Below, one piece after another: positions 62,385 through 64,000 of a stretch of DNA of 64,000 nucleotides. Positions within the stretch are counted from its first letter, which is position 1; the number at the start of each line of letters is the position of its first letter. Under the pieces are notes generated by a model that was not told where the DNA came from, did not search any database, and saw nothing but the letters and a program-made list of their open reading frames with translations. Both the position numbers and the translations under genes were made by a program. The stretch is from NCBI RefSeq assembly GCF_016587355.1, contig NZ_BNJF01000003.1:620001-684000 (forward strand), written 5' to 3'. Source of the DNA: Ktedonospora formicarum. GTDB taxonomy: Bacteria; Chloroflexota; Ktedonobacteria; Ktedonobacterales; Ktedonobacteraceae.

Positions 62385-62801
62385 GGAGTTCGCGAAATAG
62401 GGCATTTTGCTCATCATTTACGCATTGACAACCCTTAATTTAATACTTATACTAAGACGTAAGACAGATGCTAGAACCCCGAATTGGGCTCACGCGAAAG
62501 GAGGGATACCCAAACGTGTGAGGCACATAGTCACCCTCGAAGCAGTTTACGCACTTCTCGGGAGGCTCGCCGCTCGCAACTTTCTCTATTTTATACCCAG
62601 ACAGAGGTTCGTTCTTCAATGCTTATGATAGGACGGCCTGTTGTTATAACGACCATTTTTACAGCGTAGTATTAATTTCTCGTTTGCACTTAGGTCTTAT
62701 GTGAAAACCAACCCTCATTCGAGGGCAAGGTTTTCTTATAAGGAGTGCCACATCCAAGATGTCTGGATCAACGTTTGATCCTTGTTGTCTGGAGGTTTTT
62801 C
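62385..62801. other. Intergenic region holding palindrome copy 3
   Basis: About 417 bases. No credible gene: a 73-residue plus frame (62407-62628) lacks recognisable features. Copy 3 of the dispersed element lies at 62696-62742, and GGAGG at 62791-62795 serves the next gene. Confidence 0.5.
62696..62742 (+). repeat. Palindromic dispersed element, copy 3
   Basis: The element opens CTTATGTGAAAACC, has inner stem CCCTC-attc-GAGGG and ends GGTTTTCTTATAAG, so both outer and inner arms are nearly intact. It has the same AGGT flank on the left as copies 1 and 2. Confidence 0.75.
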
Positions 62802-64000
62802 ATGTCTCCCAACCCTACCTTTTCGCTTAGTAAGGCGAAAAAGCGAACTACGACAGTTCTCTTCTCTCTTCTCGCTATTTGTCTCTTCATCCTTTCCGCC
62901 TGCGGCGGCGGGTCGCAGCAGATTCAGCGCCCTAAAGATGGCATCCTGAATGTTGTTCCCAGCCCTAAGGGTGACTTCACTAATGTCTTTAGCCCTTATT
63001 CTTCGACCGCCAACTATGGCTCACAGGGCATGATCTACGAAACCCTGCTCTTCTTTAACCGCATGGATGGAAGTGTTAAGCCCTGGTTGGCAGAGAGCTA
63101 TAAGTTCTCTAGCGACGCCAAGACCATCACCTTTACCCTGCGCAACGATGTGAAATGGAGCGATGGGGTAGAGTTCACCTCTGATGATGTTGCCTTCACC
63201 CTGGAGATGCTCAAGAAGTATCCTTCAGCCGATGGCAATGGCCTCTGGCAGACGATTAAAGACGTACAGGCTCCCGATAAGAGCACTGTTGTCGTGAACC
63301 TGAAAACAGCCTATACTCCACTCCTGTGGTACCTGGCTGGTCAGACCTGGATCGTCTCGAAGCACCTGTGGGCCAACGCCGGTGACCCCAGCAAGTATGC
63401 TGACACCAAGCCCGTTGGCACCGGTCCCTTCAAATTGAAGTCCTTCACACCTCAGTTGATCGATCTGGAAAAAAATACTAACTACTGGCAGCCCGGCAAG
63501 CCAGAGGTGAAGGAGATTCGCTATCCTTCCTTCAACTCAAACACCAGCGCGGAACTGCTGCTCTCTCGCGGCGGCATCGACTGGACCGGTCTCTTCACAC
63601 CTGACATTGAGAAGACGTTTGTCGCTAAGGACAAGGCACACAATAAGTACTGGTTCCCCAACCGCAACGTCGTCATGCTCTACCTCAACACCGCGAAGGC
63701 CCCCTTCAATGACTTGAAGGTTCGCCAGGCTATCAGCAGCGCCATTGATCGCGAGCAGATCTACAAGGTAGCGGAAAGCGGCTACGAGCCAGTCGCCAGC
63801 CCAACAGGTCTGGTCCTGCCCGCCAACCAGAGCAATCTGCACCCCGACTACGCCAATACCCAGTTCAAGCTTGATACTGCCCAATCGGCGACATTGATGG
63901 AGAGCGCTGGTTACAAGAAGGGCTCGGACGGCATCTATGTCGATAAGAGCGGCAAGAAGCTCTCGTTCAACATCAACGTAGTCACTGGCTGGACCGACTG
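62802..64000 (+). CDS. ABC transporter solute-binding lipoprotein, family 5 (partial)
   Basis: The gene runs off the right edge; about 400 residues are present. The N-terminus has a charged start, a hydrophobic core and the lipobox LSACGG (Cys near residue 34), so it is a lipoprotein tethered outside the membrane. The family 5 pattern follows: YETLLFFNRMDGSVKPWLAE, ITFTLRNDVKWSDGVEFTSD, DVAFTLEM, VGTGPFKLKSF and NRNVVMLYLNTAKAPFNDLK with VRQAISSAIDREQI. These proteins deliver oligopeptides, nickel or sugars to an ABC importer, whose genes should lie further right. LacI-type control suggests a carbohydrate role. GGAGG precedes the ATG. Confidence 0.93.
   Translation, partial: MSPNPTFSLSKAKKRTTTVLFSLLAICLFILSACGGGSQQIQRPKDGILNVVPSPKGDFTNVFSPYSSTANYGSQGMIYETLLFFNRMDGSVKPWLAESYKFSSDAKTITFTLRNDVKWSDGVEFTSDDVAFTLEMLKKYPSADGNGLWQTIKDVQAPDKSTVVVNLKTAYTPLLWYLAGQTWIVSKHLWANAGDPSKYADTKPVGTGPFKLKSFTPQLIDLEKNTNYWQPGKPEVKEIRYPSFNSNTSAELLLSRGGIDWTGLFTPDIEKTFVAKDKAHNKYWFPNRNVVMLYLNTAKAPFNDLKVRQAISSAIDREQIYKVAESGYEPVASPTGLVLPANQSNLHPDYANTQFKLDTAQSATLMESAGYKKGSDGIYVDKSGKKLSFNINVVTGWTD

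Noticed and set aside
62407..62628. 73-residue plus-strand frame between lacI and the solute-binding protein
   Set aside because: No ribosome site and composition unlike a protein; the region is better explained as intergenic with palindrome copy 3.
1..64000. CRISPR arrays, prophage, integrase, rRNA operon
   Set aside because: No regularly spaced repeats, phage structural genes, recombinase motifs or rRNA signatures were seen anywhere in the window.

Overview
The window reads as chromosomal DNA of a Gram-positive-like, soil-type bacterium with a large regulatory repertoire, most probably a ktedonobacterial member of the Chloroflexota. This is an inference from gene content: membrane anti-sigma/ECF modules tied to ABC-2 exporters, MalT-like LuxR regulators, TPR proteins, PAS/GAF histidine kinases, F420-type oxidoreductases, a DUF4180 protein and DUF1622 proteins. 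No rRNA, convincing tRNA, CRISPR array, intact transposase or phage gene was seen. Both edges cut genes: an oxidoreductase on the left and a peptide-type solute-binding lipoprotein on the right.

Layout. 1-7 kb: MerR-controlled oxidoreductase, PAS histidine kinase, NmrA-like protein and a MocR regulator preceded by a duplicated segment. 7-11 kb: a MarR-GNAT fusion, then an adenylate-forming enzyme and an acyl reductase resembling EhpF/EhpG of phenazine tailoring. 11-18 kb: a histidine kinase and a minus-strand operon of ECF sigma, membrane anti-sigma, two ABC permeases and an ATPase (one permease frameshifted). 18-23 kb: membrane proteins, including two paralogues with a fourfold internal repeat that flank a histidine kinase broken by two frameshifts. 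23-26 kb: a relic of an IS200/IS605-like end, a membrane-anchored multicopper oxidase and a PadR regulator with a long operator. 26-30 kb: a second sigma/anti-sigma/ABC operon with the same design as the first. 30-38 kb: aldo/keto reductase and TetR, TPR protein, methyltransferase, GAF histidine kinase, TMEM175-like channel and two DUF1622 proteins. 38-41 kb: ArsR/SRPBCC/RibD-like operon from a leaderless promoter inside a large palindrome, DUF4180, and a collapsed TetR/SDR locus. 41-46 kb: transglutaminase-like protein, 2-hydroxyacid dehydrogenase, LLM oxidoreductase, DUF2182 and DUF899 proteins. 46-57 kb: a 932-residue MalT-like regulator, FAD monooxygenase, ECF41-type sigma factor with a deazaflavin-type partner, a MarR/epoxide hydrolase/phosphodiesterase (frameshifted) operon and a secreted low-complexity protein. 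57-64 kb: TetR with a rifampin-phosphotransferase-like enzyme, a LacI regulator and the solute-binding protein it may control.

Themes. Many regulators sit beside a clear dyad that looks like their own operator (MerR, MarR, PadR, ArsR, two TetR, LacI). Long perfect palindromes lie between several genes. A 46-82-base palindromic element occurs three times between 52 and 63 kb. Four single-base frameshifts in three genes suggest either recent decay or residual indel errors in the assembly. All family assignments rest on motifs read by eye; no database search was run.
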